This document shows positions 1 to 10,394 of a stretch of 64,000 bases of DNA, piece after piece (the first letter of the stretch is position 1; every line of letters starts with the position of its first letter). The stretch comes from Opisthocomus hoazin (Eukaryota > Chordata > Aves > Opisthocomiformes > Opisthocomidae): the NCBI RefSeq assembly GCF_030867145.1, contig NC_134443.1:3224001-3288000 (forward strand), read 5' to 3'. Below the pieces are notes generated by a model. It was not told where the DNA came from. It made no database searches and saw only the letters and a list, made by a program, of their open reading frames with translations. Both the position numbers and the translations under genes were made by a program.

Positions 1-118
1 CACGCAGGGCTCGGGGGGCCTCTGCACCTTTGGCAGACCCTATGCTTCTCCTGCCTACAGCCCTTGTGCCTTGCCCCGCTACAGCAAGAAGCTGTGGGAC
101 ACCTGTGGGCCCTGCTAA
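1..118 (+). CDS. Corneous beta-protein (claw/scale-type), 3' end only
   Basis: This is the last 39 codons of a beta-keratin coding exon; base 1 is the third position of a codon and the stop is at 116-118. The visible residues cover the tail from Thr-Gln-Gly-Ser-Gly-Gly-Leu-Cys to Trp-Asp-Thr-Cys-Gly-Pro-Cys, matching residues 84-121 of the complete plus-strand copies. It carries the Gln variant at residue 85 and Lys at residue 112 (Ser-Lys-Lys-Leu), both as in the next plus copy at 4749-5114. The Cys-Gly-Pro-Cys end is the usual CBP terminus. The promoter, first exon and beta core lie outside the window, so intactness cannot be judged. Confidence 0.95.
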   Translation, partial: TQGSGGLCTFGRPYASPAYSPCALPRYSKKLWDTCGPC

Positions 119-381
119 ACACAACATGGAAGCCCAAGCAGCCCCTGGGCCACCTCAGCCCCACGCCTCCTCTCCTTTTTCCTTGCCTTCCCTTCTCTCC
201 ATGACACCTCCTGTCCTCTTTGCTCCTGCCCATTCCCAGATGCGTGACTCCACCATCCTGCCACAGGGCACTTGCTTGTCTCTGGGACAGCCACCGCCTG
301 GAAGAAGCCTGAAGGAACGCCTCTCTCAAAGCCCGCGGTGACAACCTGCCTGCCTCTGCCCTGTGTGTCTTTCTCTGCTGC

Positions 382-387
382 AATAAA
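382..387 (+). terminator. Poly(A) signal AATAAA
   Basis: It lies 264 bp after the stop of the partial gene, and TGCATC follows at 395-400 near the expected cleavage site. Confidence 0.85.
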
Positions 388-405
388 ACAATCCTGCATC
401 CAACG

Positions 406-2117
406 CCTGCCTCTCCAGCTTTTCTTTCTAAGTTGAGCCTGGACTGCAGCCTTCCCTTGCCCTGCCATGGCAAACACCACCCAGGCCAGTGCAGGGTGTC
501 AGCCCCAGCAGAGCCAGGCTGAGCTGCCTCGGGGGAGACCCCACAGCCCTGACAGCTCTGGCCACACACAGTCCCGCGGCCGAGCTCCCAGGGCCCTGCC
601 TGAATGCAGGCTGCTCCCCTGCCTGCAGGACATGCCAGCTGGGGGCCTCTGCAGACCTCCAGGCTCCCTGTACATGTGCGTGGCTGCCCCAGGGGCTGGG
701 AGCCAGCCAGGGGCAATGGCTGCTGTGACTGCTGCCCCTTTGTGCCTCTGTGGCTCTGCTAAAGGTCTTGTGGGAGAAAGCAAAGGGGACGATTCCCTTT
801 CCTCTTCCTTATCTTGTTCCCTTCCTCTGCTCTTTCCTCTTGTTCTTGCCTGCTCCCTCCTTCTTCTCCCCCTTCTTCTCTTCTTCCTCTTCCCTTCCCT
901 TTTCTTATTCAGTGTCCAAATTCCATTCCATTTCCCACTGCCTTCCCCTCCCCTCTGCCCTTCCCTCTTCTCATTCCCTTTCATTTTCCCCTTCATAACC
1001 CCAGCACAGACCAACACACTCCATGCTACTCAGTTCTCTGCCGCAAATACAAAATCACAGAAATCACAGCCTGACTGTTGTGGCAGCAGCCTTTGCATCT
1101 TCTCAGGCTGCACCCTCAAACACGGTCACCCAGAGCGGGCTGCCCAGCACCATGTCCAGACAGTTTTTGCCCATCTCCAAGGACAGAGACTCCATAACCT
1201 CCCAGGGCAATCTCTCCCAGTGCTCTGACAACCTCACTGCTCAGAAGAGGTTTGGGATGTTGAGGTGAATCCTCCGGTGTTGCAGCTGGTGCCCATGGCC
1301 TCTTGTCCTGGCACTGGACACCACCAAAAAGAGCCTGGCTCCATCTTCTTCATGCCTTCCCTTCACACCTGTGTGCACATTGAGGAGTCCCACTGAGCCT
1401 CCTCAGAGCCAGGAGGAGCAGTCCCAGCTCCCTCAGGCTCTCCCCACAGGACACATGCTCCCTGTGCATTCTGCATCCATGTGTGGTCCTGTACAGGACT
1501 CTCTCCAGCAGCCCCACAGCTCTCATGTGCTGGGAGCCCAGCGGGGGACACAGCACTGCAGGGCTGGCTTCCCCAGTGCTGAGTGGTGTCCAGGGATTAC
1601 CTCCCTCCACCTCCTGCCCCCATTCTACCCTATACAGCCCAGAACACCTCTGCATGCCCTTGCCCAAAGGCACACTGCTGCTCCTGCTCACCTTGGTGTC
1701 CCCCAGCATCCTCAGGGCCTTTCCTGACAAGATGCTCTCCAGCAATTGCCAGCCATGTCCCAAGCTCAGGCTTGAGTACTGGCTCCTCTCCAGCCTCCTC
1801 TGTGCAGATGCCTGGAGATGCTGCTGTGCTTCTGCAGACCTGAGGGAACTCTGGGGACTGGTGCTGCTCCCAAGCTGAGAAGAACAGGCAAAAGAGCACT
1901 GCCAGAGCCTGTCCTGCTCCCTGCCCTTTCCCCAGCTGCTGCAAGTCCCACCAAAAGGCTCTGTCTACCCTCTGCCCTGCCTGCATCCTCCCTCTCCAGA
2001 CACTGCCCACTCTCACCTGGCCTGGGCATCTCAGGAGCAGCATTTGCCCTTCCACAACGGACAGTCACTAAGCACCCAGGCTCTTTCTGCCTTGGGAGAA
2101 AGAGGGAAGGAGACAGC
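406..2117. other. Tail-to-tail spacer, unit 1, with polypyrimidine tract
   Basis: No gene is supported here. The long reading frames on both strands have no CBP or other recognisable domain and come from the GC-rich composition. About 792-997 is almost pure C/T on the plus strand. This unit shares its tract variant with unit 2 but has the substitutions near 1597 and 2056 in common with unit 4. Confidence 0.8.
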
Positions 2118-2135
2118 ACTTGGATGCAGGAAAGC

Positions 2136-2141
2136 TTTATT
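2136..2141 (-). terminator. Poly(A) signal AATAAA (minus strand)
   Basis: It serves the gene at 2563-2928, 421 bases after its stop; TGCATC follows on the minus strand. Confidence 0.85.
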
Positions 2142-2562
2142 GTGCCCAGAGGGGCAGGAGAGACTCTCAGAGAGAGCAGTCGTCAAGACCCAGAGATGCT
2201 GGTTGTCACATGTTGTGGGAAGCAGAGGGATCTTCTCCAGAGTATAGCTTCTCACTCCAGATGACCTCTAGGTGCAGAATTCCAGATCACAAGCACATGG
2301 TCCACCAGCCTCACAGGAACTTATGGGTCCTTCTTCCACCTTGTCCAACAGCCTGGGGGAGAGGGAAGGGGAAGAGAGCAGCAGGTAGGAGAAGAGGAAA
2401 GGGAGGGGCTGAGGGTGTGCAGCACTGGCATTTGCCCAGGCGCTGAGTGGGACTGGGGATGCTCAGCATTCCTCGGTGCCCCATGGCCACCAGCTCAGCC
2501 CAGTTTGGGTGCTGGGGGTGTTGGTGTGTGGACTGAGGTCAGGGCCTTTGTCTGGGCTGCAT

Positions 2563-2928
2563 TTAGCAGGGCCCACAGGTGTCCCACAGCTTCCTGCTGT
2601 AGCGGGGCAAGGCACAAGGGCTGTAGGCAGGAGAAGCATAGGGTCTGCCAAAGGTGCAGAGGCCCCCCGAGCCCAGCGTGGCACCAGCACCGTAGAGGCC
2701 CCCCAGTCCCAGGGAGCCTCCAAAGGCCGGTGCTCCGGACGAGCCCACCACGGCTTGCTGGGGGAAGGAGCTGAGGATGGGGCCGGGGAAGGTGACGACC
2801 ACAGGCGGTGGCTGGATGAAGGCTGAGGAGTCGGGACACTGCCGGGCACACAGCTCGTTGCAGCTCTCAGCGATGGGCTGTGGGACAGCAACGCTGGTCT
2901 TGGGTGGGCACAGGTCGTAGCAAGACAT
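2563..2928 (-). CDS. Corneous beta-protein, 121 aa, minus-type copy 1
   Basis: This is a structural protein of cornified epidermis. Met at 2928 opens Met-Ser-Cys-Tyr-Asp-Leu-Cys. The conserved beta core (about residues 31-64) contains [18 protein letters not shown], followed by a short Gly/Leu stretch (70-90) and a Cys/Tyr-bearing tail ending Cys-Gly-Pro-Cys. Nine cysteines (3, 7, 23, 27, 31, 91, 105, 118, 121) can cross-link filaments. The coding exon starts at 2952 after a CAG acceptor. The intron is only 107 bp (3059-2953), with exon 1 ending at 3060. Residue 85 is Leu and residue 112 Arg. The length and plan fit avian claw/scale-type beta-keratins; the tissue is inferred, not shown. Confidence 0.95.
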   Translation of the reverse strand: MSCYDLCPPKTSVAVPQPIAESCNELCARQCPDSSAFIQPPPVVVTFPGPILSSFPQQAVVGSSGAPAFGGSLGLGGLYGAGATLGSGGLCTFGRPYASPAYSPCALPRYSRKLWDTCGPC

Positions 2929-3059
2929 CTTTGCGCAGGATCAGACGGAGCTCTGCAAGAGGACAGAGATGGCAACGGAGCAGCAGAGGGGAGCCACCTG
3001 AGGCACAAGGGCCTGGGGCAGGACAAGGCCACCAAGAAGAGAAGAGCTCATAGACTTAC

Positions 3060-3127
3060 CCTGTTCCCCAAGGAGAAGGCAGCCACTGCACTGCTTGGCA
3101 GAGCCTGGCAGAGGCAGAGCTTTTATA
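3060..3127 (-). promoter_or_regulatory. TATA box and untranslated exon 1 of the 2563-2928 gene
   Basis: TATAAAA reads on the minus strand at 3127-3121. Transcription should start near 3095, giving an exon 1 of about 36 nt that ends at 3060 before a GTAAGT donor. Confidence 0.85.
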
Positions 3128-4277
3128 CTGACCCCCATTGCTCAGCACCACCTGGGCCAATCTGCAGAGCCACCACTCCCTCCTGCTGATGAGGACAGGC
3201 CTGTCTGGCTCCTACCCCGCCCTGACTCAGCATCCCCTCCTTGGAAGCAGCACATGCCACTTCAGAGGCTTTCCTCCCCTTTCTGCTTAGTGGGCTAAAT
3301 GGCAGCAGGCATCTCCCTGCTGGAGGTGTGCATGGCAGGTGAGGTCCGTGCTTCAGAAGCCGCTCGCTGCCTGCCTTGTGCTCTGCCCGCGGGAGACATC
3401 TGTGCCTTGTGCTCACAGCCAGGCTGTGCTGGGAGCAGAGCTGCCATTGAGCAGAGGCAGGGCCAGGCAGCCAGCTGGGATCTTCTGTGGTTGTGCATTC
3501 AGATGGGCATCCCAGCTCCCCACTACCCCAAAGGCAGCCCCTGCTCAGTACCGTCCACCAACAATGGGGCTCCTGGGATATTTGCAAGGAACCGGTGGGG
3601 CTGGCACAGGGCTGGCTCGAAACTGTGCTGCCTGAACCCAAGTGGAGGTCTGTGCGCCTTCCTGCATGCCCCTCGGGGAAGAGCTCAGCAGTCTTTCTCC
3701 CATATTCTTGCAGAGGTCAATGGCCAACGCCTGCAGGCGGATGGAGACCAGCTCCTTTGGGCTGGGGAGTGATGCATCTTGCTGAGCAGGCAGGGCCCGA
3801 GAGGAATGCCTTGGATTTGCCATTTCACAATCTCGCTCTTCTATAAATAACAGCCACCCAACATGAGTCCTGTGGTCGCTGGTGTGCTTGAGGCCATTAC
3901 AAGCCCACCTTCTTTGCCAACACTATGACCGCGGTCTTCCCTGTGGCTCGGCAAAGAAGGCATGGGGCTGCCCCAACATGGAGCACTGGACGAAGAGCTA
4001 TGGCACGCAGGACGCTTGCAGTCAGCCTTTGTCACGCTGCATGCCCTCTGACACACGGAGATAATCAAAAGACAGTGGGGCTCTTGTGGCCCATGAGGTG
4101 TCAGCTGGCAAGCGTCCGAGCGGGGTAATTGCAGGCGCTGATAGAGCGGGTTGGGTCTGGCAAGGACATGGCATCAGCAAAACAGCCCCGTGCCACGCAG
4201 GGAGGAGGCAGGGGCTCGGCCACTGCAGAGCACGTGCCCCCAGCACAGCCAGCTCCTCCCCACGCTTGCCGGCCCAG
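3128..4277. promoter_or_regulatory. Head-to-head spacer between divergent CBP promoters, unit 1
   Basis: This 1.15-kb stretch separates the minus-gene TATA box from the plus-gene TATA-like box, so it must carry the upstream control of both. It contains an unassigned TATAAATA on the plus strand at 3842-3849 and the palindromic run ACCGCGGT near 3928. No exon is recognised. Confidence 0.65.
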
Positions 4278-4344
4278 CATAAAAGCGCTGCCCTCGGCCA
4301 GCACTGGCATCCACTGCTCCTGCCTCACTCTGCTCAGCAAAAGG
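4278..4344 (+). promoter_or_regulatory. TATA-like box and untranslated exon 1 of the 4749-5114 gene
   Basis: The box reads CATAAAA (4278-4284) instead of TATAAAA. Exon 1 should begin near 4308 and ends at 4344 before a GTAGGT donor. The intron runs 4345-4727 and ends TTTCAG. Confidence 0.8.
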
Positions 4345-4748
4345 GTAGGTGGGTGCCTGGGGGACTCTGCCTCCCGTGGCAAGGGCCGGCGTGGGGCCTG
4401 GCTGGCCAGGACAGCTCTGCCGGCAGCGGGCGTGCTGGCAGCAGCCTTGGCAGGCTGAGCCACGTTGGCAGGAGGAAGGGTCCCTGTGGCCAGAGCACGC
4501 AGAGCCAGGCCCCGCACAGGCTCTCGGGGAGGGCTTGTGTGGCCTCTGTGTGTGGAGAGCAGGGCACTGAGGGGGGCTGGCTGGGCAAGGGGCAAGGGGC
4601 AGGCAGCGTGGGCAAGGTGGTCAATATGGCCCGTTACAGCTTCAGGGCAGCCCTGCCAACAGGGCACCGCATGGCTGCGGCATCTCCTCCTCGCCGATCA
4701 CATCTTCTTTGGATCCTTTTGTTTCAGGCTCAGCTCTCTCACGCAAAG

Positions 4749-5114
4749 ATGTCTTGCTACGACCTGTGCCCACCCAAGACCAGCGTTGCTGTCCCACAGC
4801 CCATCGCTGAGAGCTGCAACGAGCTGTGTGCCCGGCAGTGTCCCGACTCCTCAGCCTTCATCCAGCCACCGCCTGTGGTCGTCACCTTCCCCGGCCCCAT
4901 CCTCAGCTCCTTCCCCCAGCAAGCCGTGGTGGGCTCGTCCGGAGCACCGGCCTTTGGAGGCTCCCTGGGGCTGGGGGGCCTCTACGGTGCTGGTGCCACG
5001 CAGGGCTCGGGGGGCCTCTGCACCTTTGGCAGACCCTATGCTTCTCCTGCCTACAGCCCTTGTGCCTTGCCCCGCTACAGCAAGAAGCTGTGGGACACCT
5101 GTGGGCCCTGCTAA
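4749..5114 (+). CDS. Corneous beta-protein, 121 aa, plus-type copy 1
   Basis: The start at 4749 is chosen because it opens the family N-terminus Met-Ser-Cys-Tyr-Asp-Leu-Cys 21 bp after the acceptor; the open frame running upstream to 4086 only reads through intron and promoter. The beta core and tail match the minus-strand copies almost base for base, yet the flanks are unrelated: the intron is 383 bp rather than 107, exon 1 is different and the 3' UTR is different. Residue 85 is Gln (CAG), residue 22 Glu and residue 112 Lys. All nine cysteines are kept, and it looks functional. The protein should act as a cross-linked beta-filament and matrix protein of hard epidermis. Confidence 0.95.
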   Translation: MSCYDLCPPKTSVAVPQPIAESCNELCARQCPDSSAFIQPPPVVVTFPGPILSSFPQQAVVGSSGAPAFGGSLGLGGLYGAGATQGSGGLCTFGRPYASPAYSPCALPRYSKKLWDTCGPC

Positions 5115-5377
5115 ACACAACATGGAAGCCCAAGCAGCCCCTGGGCCACCTCAGCCCCACGCCTCCTCTCCTTTTTCCTTGCCTTCCCTTCTCTCCATGA
5201 CACCTCCTGTCCTCTTTGCTCCTGCCCATTCCCAGATGCGTGACTCCATCATCCTGCCACAGGGCACTTGCTTGTCTCTGGGACAGCCACCGCCTGGAAG
5301 AAGCCTGAAGGAACGCCTCTCTCAAAGCCCGCGGTGACAACCTGCCTGCCTCTGCCCTGTGTGTCTTTCTCTGCTGC

Positions 5378-5383
5378 AATAAA
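5378..5383 (+). terminator. Poly(A) signal AATAAA
   Basis: It lies 264 bases after the stop at 5114 and is followed by TGCATC. Confidence 0.85.
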
Positions 5384-5401
5384 ACAATCCTGCATCCAAC
5401 G

Positions 5402-7113
5402 CCTGCCTCTCCAGCTTTTCTTTCTAAGTTGAGCCTGGACTGCAGCCTTCCCTTGCCCTGCCATGGCAAACACCACCCAGGCCAGTGCAGGGTGTCAGCC
5501 CCAGCAGAGCCAGGCTGAGCTGCCTCGGGGGAGACCCCACAGCCCTGACAGCTCTGGCCACACACAGTCCCGCGGCTGAGCTCCCAGGACCCTGCCTGAA
5601 TGCAGGCTGCTCCCCTGCCTGCAGGACATGCCAGCTGGGGGCCTCTGCAGACCTCCAGGCTCCCTGTACATGTGCGTGGCTGCCCCAGGGGCTGGGAGCC
5701 AGCCAGGGGCAATGGCTGCTGTGACTGCTGCCCCTTTGTGCCTCTGTGGCTCTGCTAAAGGTCTTGTGGGAGAAAGCAAAGGGGACAATTCCCTTTCCTC
5801 TTCCTTATCTTGTTCCATTCCCCTGCTCTTTCCTCTTGTTCTTGCCTGCTCCCTCCTTCTTCTCCCCCTTCTTCTCTTCTTCCTCTTCCCTTCCCTATTC
5901 TTATTCAGTGTCCAAATTCCATTCCATTTCCCACTGCCTTCCCCTCCCCTCTGCCCTTCCCTCTTCTCATTCCCTTTCATTTTCCCCTTCATAACCCCAG
6001 CACAGACCAACACACTCCATGCTACTCAGTTCTCTGCCGCAAATACAAAATCACAGAAATCACAGCCTGACTGTTGTGGCAGCAGCCTTTGCATCTTCTC
6101 AGGCTGCACCCTCAAACACGGTCACCCAGAGCGGGCTGCCCAGCACCATGTCCAGACAGTTTTTGCCCATCTCCAAGGACAGAGACTCCATAACCTCCCA
6201 GGGCAATCTCTCCCAGTGCTCTGACAACCTCACTGCTCAGAAGAGGTTTGGGATGTTGAGGTGAATCCTCCGGTGTTGCAGCTGGTGCCCATGGCCTCTT
6301 GTCCTGGCACTGGACACCACCAAAAAGAGCCTGGCTCCATCTTCTTCATGCCTTCCCTTCACACCTGTGTGCACATTGAGGAGTCCCACTGAGCCTCCTC
6401 AGAGCCAGGAGGAGCAGTCCCAGCTCCCTCAGGCTCTCCCCACAGGACACATGCTCCCTGTGCATTCTGCATCCATGTGTGGTCCTGTACAGGACTCTCT
6501 CCAGCAGCCCCACAGCTCTCATGTGCTGGGAGCCCAGCGGGGGACACAGCACTGCAGGGCTGGCTTCCCCAGTGCTGAGTGGTGTCCAGGGATCCCCTCC
6601 CTCCACCTCCTGCCCCCATTCTACCCTATACAGCCCAGAACACCTCTGCATGCCCTTGCCCAAAGGCACACTGCTGCTCCTGCTCACCTTGGTGTCCCCC
6701 AGCATCCTCAGGGCCTTTCCTGACAAGATGCTCTCCAGCAATTGCCAGCCATGTCCCAAGCTCAGGCTTGAGTACTGGCTCCTCTCCAGCCTCCTCTGTG
6801 CAGATGCCTGGAGATGCTGCTGTGCTTCTGCAGACCTGAGGGAACTCTGGGGACTGGTGCTGCTCCCAAGCTGAGAAGAACAGGCAAAAGAGCACTGCCA
6901 GAGCCTGTCCTGCTCCCTGCCCTTTCCCCAGCTGCTGCAAGTCCCACCAAAAGGCTCTGTCTACCCTCTGCCCTGCCTGCATCCTCCCTCTCCAGACACT
7001 GCCCACTCTCACCTGGCCTGGGCATCTCAGGAGCACCATTTGCCCTTCCACAATGGACAGTCACTAAGCACCCAGGCTCTTTCTGCCTTGGGAGAAAGAG
7101 GGAAGGAGACAGC
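5402..7113. other. Tail-to-tail spacer, unit 2, with polypyrimidine tract
   Basis: The C/T tract lies at about 5788-5993. No gene is seen. The base near 6593 (the spelling of the GGGAT-CCC stretch) agrees with unit 3, whereas the polypyrimidine part agrees with unit 1. Confidence 0.8.
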
Positions 7114-7131
7114 ACTTGGATGCAGGAAAGC

Positions 7132-7137
7132 TTTATT
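7132..7137 (-). terminator. Poly(A) signal AATAAA (minus strand)
   Basis: It serves the gene at 7559-7924; TGCATC follows on the minus strand. Confidence 0.85.
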
Positions 7138-7558
7138 GTGCCCAGAGGGGCAGGAGAGACTCTCAGAGAGAGCAGTGGTCAAGACCCAGAGATGCTGGTT
7201 GTCACATGTTGTGGGAAGCAGAGGGATCTTCTCCAGAGTATAGCTTCTCACTCCAGATGCCCTCTAGGTGCAGCATTCCAGATCACAAGCACATGGTCCA
7301 CCAGCCTCACAGGAACTTATGGGTCCTTCTTCCACCTTGTCCAACAGCCTGGGGGAGAGGGAAGGGGAAGAGAGCAGCAGGTAGGAGAAGAGGAAAGGGA
7401 GGGGCTGAGGGTGTGCAGCACTGGCATTTGCCCAGGCGCTGAGTGGGACTGGGGATGCTCAGCATTCCTCGGTGCCCCATGGCCACCAGCTCAGCCCAGT
7501 TTGGGTGCTGGGGGTGTTGGTGTGTGGACTGAGGTCAGGGCCTTTGTCTGGGCTGCAT

Positions 7559-7924
7559 TTAGCAGGGCCCACAGGTGTCCCACAGCTTCCTGCTGTAGCG
7601 GGGCAAGGCACAAGGGCTGTAGGCAGGAGAAGCATAGGGTCTGCCAAAGGTGCAGAGGCCCCCCGAGCCCTGCGTGGCACCAGCACCGTAGAGGCCCCCC
7701 AGTCCCAGGGAGCCTCCAAAGGCCGGTGCTCCGGAAGAGCCCACCACGGCTTGCTGGGGGAAGGAGCTGAGGATGGGGCCGGGGAAGGTGACGACCACAG
7801 GCGGTGGCTGGATGAAGGCTGAGGAGTCGGGACACTGCCGGGCACACAGCTCGTTGCAGCTCTCAGCGATGGGCTGTGGGACAGCAACGCTGGTCTTGGG
7901 TGGGCACAGGTCGTAGCAAGACAT
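7559..7924 (-). CDS. Corneous beta-protein, 121 aa, minus-type copy 2
   Basis: It has the same plan as the first minus copy: start at 7924, acceptor before 7948, intron about 105 bp (one base shorter than copy 1 at the run near 7990) and exon 1 ending at 8055. The codon for residue 85 is CAG (Gln), as in the plus-strand copies at 1-118 and 4749-5114 and unlike minus copies 1 and 3. The core and all nine cysteines are intact. This copy shares its GGAAGAG (Ser-Ser) spelling after the core with minus copies 3 and 4 rather than copy 1. Confidence 0.95.
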   Translation of the reverse strand: MSCYDLCPPKTSVAVPQPIAESCNELCARQCPDSSAFIQPPPVVVTFPGPILSSFPQQAVVGSSGAPAFGGSLGLGGLYGAGATQGSGGLCTFGRPYASPAYSPCALPRYSRKLWDTCGPC

Positions 7925-8054
7925 CTTTGCGCAGGATCAGACGGAGCTCTGCAAGAGGACAGAGATGGCAACGGAGCAGCAGAGGGGAGCACCTGAGGCA
8001 CAAGGGCCTGGGGCAGCACAAGACCACCAAGCAGAGAAGAGTTCACAGACTTAC

Positions 8055-8122
8055 CCTGTTCCCCAAGGAGAAGGCAGCCACTGCACTGCTTGGCAGAGCC
8101 TGGCAGAGGCAGAGCTTTTATA
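8055..8122 (-). promoter_or_regulatory. TATA box and exon 1 of the 7559-7924 gene
   Basis: TATAAAA lies at 8122-8116 on the minus strand, and the exon ends at 8055 before GTAAGT. Confidence 0.85.
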
Positions 8123-9271
8123 CTGACCCCCATTGCTCAGCACCACCTGGCCAATCTGCAGAGCCACCACTCCCTCCTGCTGATGAGGACAGGGCTGTCT
8201 GGCTCCTGCCCCGCCCTGACTCAGCATCCCCTCCTTGGAAGCAGCACATGCCACTTCAGAGGCTTTCCTCCCCTTTCTGCTTAGTGGGCTAAATGGCAGC
8301 AGGCATCTCCCTGCTGGAGGGGTGCACGGCAGGTGAGGTCCGTGCTTCAGAAGCCGCTCGCTGCCTGCCTTGTGCTCTGCCCGCGGGAGACGTCTGTGCC
8401 TTGTGCTCACAGCCAGGCTGTGCTGGGAGCAGAGCTGCCATTGAGCAGAGGCAGGGCCAGGCAGCCAGCTGGGATCTTCTGTGGTTGTGCATTCAGATGG
8501 GCATCCCAGCTCCCCACTACCCCAAAGGCAGCCCCTGCTCAGCACCGTCCACCAACAACGGGGCTCCTGGGATATTTGCAAGGAACCGGTGGGGCTGGCA
8601 CAGGGCTGGCTCGAAACTGTGCTGCCTGAACCCAAGTGGAGGTCTGTGCGCCTTCCTGCATGCCCCTCGGGAAAGAGCTCAGCAGTCTTTCTCCCATATT
8701 CTTGCAGAGGTCAATGGCCAACGCCTGCAGGCGGATGGAGACCAGCTCCTTTGGGCTGGGGAGTGATGCATCTTGCTGAGCAGGCAGGGCCCGAGAGGAG
8801 TGCCTTGGATTTGCCATTTCACAACCTCGCTCTTCTATAAATAACAGCCACCCAACATGAGTCCTGTGGTCGCTGGTGTGCTTGAGGCCATTACAAGCCC
8901 ACCTTCTTTGCCAACACTATGACCGCGGTCTTCCCTGTGGCTCGGCAAAGAAGGCATGGGGCTGCCCCAACATGGAGCACTGGACGAAGAGCTATGGCAC
9001 GCAGGACGCTTGCAGTCAGCCTTTGTCAGGCTGCGTGCCCTCTGACACACGGAGATAATGAAAAGACAGTGGGGCTCTTGTGGCCCATGAGGTGTCAGCT
9101 GGCAAGCGTCCGAGCGGGGTAATTGCAGGCGCTGATAGAACGGGTTGGGTCTGGCAAGGACATGGCATCAGCAAAACAGCCCCATGCCACGCAGGGAGGA
9201 GGCAGGGGCTCGGCCACTGCAGAGCACGTGCCCCCAGCACAGCCAGCTCCTCCCCACGCTTGCCGGCCCAG
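8123..9271. promoter_or_regulatory. Head-to-head spacer, unit 2
   Basis: This is the divergent promoter region. The unassigned TATAAATA recurs at 8836-8843. No coding exon is supported. Confidence 0.65.
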
Positions 9272-9338
9272 CATAAAAGCGCTGCCCTCGGCCAGCACTG
9301 GCATCCACTGCTCCTGCCTCGCTCTGCTCAGCAAAAGG
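9272..9338 (+). promoter_or_regulatory. TATA-like box and exon 1 of the 9742-10107 gene
   Basis: CATAAAA lies at 9272-9278. Exon 1 ends at 9338 and the intron runs 9339-9720. Confidence 0.8.
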
Positions 9339-9741
9339 GTAGGTGGGTGCCTGGGGGACTCTGCCGCCCGTGGCAAGGGCCGGCGTGGGGCCTGGCTGGC
9401 CAGGACAGCTCTGCCGGCAGCGGGCGTGCTGGCAGCCGCCTTGGCAGGCTGAGCCACGTTGGCAGGAGGAAGGGTCCCTGTGGCCAGAGCACGCAGAGCC
9501 AGGCCCCGCACAGGCTCTCGGGGAGGGCTTGTGTGGCCTCTGTGTGTGGAGAGCAGGGCACTGAGGGGGGCTGGCTGGGCAAGGGCAAGGGGCAGGCAGC
9601 ATGGGCAAGGTGGTCAATATGGCCCGTTACAGCTTCAGGGCAGACCTGCCAACAGGGCACCGCATGGCTGCGGCATCTCCTCCTCGCCGATCACATCTTC
9701 TTTGGATCCGTTTGTTTCAGGCTCAGCTCTCTCACGCAAAG

Positions 9742-10107
9742 ATGTCTTGCTACGACCTGTGCCCACCCAAGACCAGCGTTGCTGTCCCACAGCCCATCGC
9801 TGAGAGCTGCAACGAGCTGTGTGCCCGGCAGTGTCCCGACTCCTCAGCCTTCATCCAGCCACCGCCTGTGGTCGTCACCTTCCCCGGCCCCATCCTCAGC
9901 TCCTTCCCCCAGCAAGCCGTGGTGGGCTCGTCCGGAGCACCGGCCTTTGGAGGCTCCCTGGGGCTGGGGGGCCTCTACGGAGCTGGTGCCACACTGGGCT
10001 CGGGGGGCCTCTGCACCTTTGGCAGACCCTATGCTTCTCCTGCCTACAGCCCTTGTGCCTTGCCCCGCTACAGCAAGAAGCTGTGGGACACCTGTGGGCC
10101 CTGCTAA
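9742..10107 (+). CDS. Corneous beta-protein, 121 aa, plus-type copy 2
   Basis: The start at 9742 follows a TTTCAG acceptor by 21 bp. The protein differs from plus copy 1 at residue 85 (Leu, codon CTG) and carries a silent change in the Gly-Ala-Gly stretch. Lys-112 is retained. The large open frame extending back to 9080 covers intron and promoter and is not coding. The promoter box is the CATAAAA form shared by all plus-type copies. Confidence 0.95.
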   Translation: MSCYDLCPPKTSVAVPQPIAESCNELCARQCPDSSAFIQPPPVVVTFPGPILSSFPQQAVVGSSGAPAFGGSLGLGGLYGAGATLGSGGLCTFGRPYASPAYSPCALPRYSKKLWDTCGPC

Positions 10108-10370
10108 ACACAACATGGAAGCCCAAGCAGCCCCTGGGCCACCTCAGCCCCACGCCTCCTCTCCTTTTTCCTTGCCTTCCCTTCTCTCCATGACACCTCC
10201 TGTCCTCTTTGCTCCTGCCCATTCCCAGATGCGTGACTCCATCATCCTGCCACAGGGCACTTGCTTGTCTCTGGGACAGCCACCGCCTGGAAGAAGCCTG
10301 AAGGAACGCCTCTCTCAAAGCCCGCGGTGACAACTTGCCTGCCTCTGCCCTCTGTGTCTTTCTCTGCTGC

Positions 10371-10376
10371 AATAAA
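10371..10376 (+). terminator. Poly(A) signal AATAAA
   Basis: It lies 264 bases after the stop at 10107 and is followed by TGCATC. Confidence 0.85.
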
Positions 10377-10394
10377 ACAATCCTGCATCCAACG

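Noticed and set aside
792-997. Ser/Leu/Phe/Pro-rich frames such as 814-1074
   Set aside because: They are translations of the polypyrimidine tract and have no start context or conservation as protein.
4086-5114. Open frames of 342-416 codons that include the CBP coding exons in the array (also 9080-10330, 14071-15321, 19065-20093)
   Set aside because: They run through the promoter, exon 1 and the intron. The frame that matters starts at the Met-Ser-Cys-Tyr codon just after the acceptor, and some of these frames are in a different phase from the CBP.
4903-5712. 269-codon minus-strand frame and its copies overlapping plus-type genes
   Set aside because: It is a shadow of a GC-rich coding exon and 3' UTR; there is no family similarity and no promoter.
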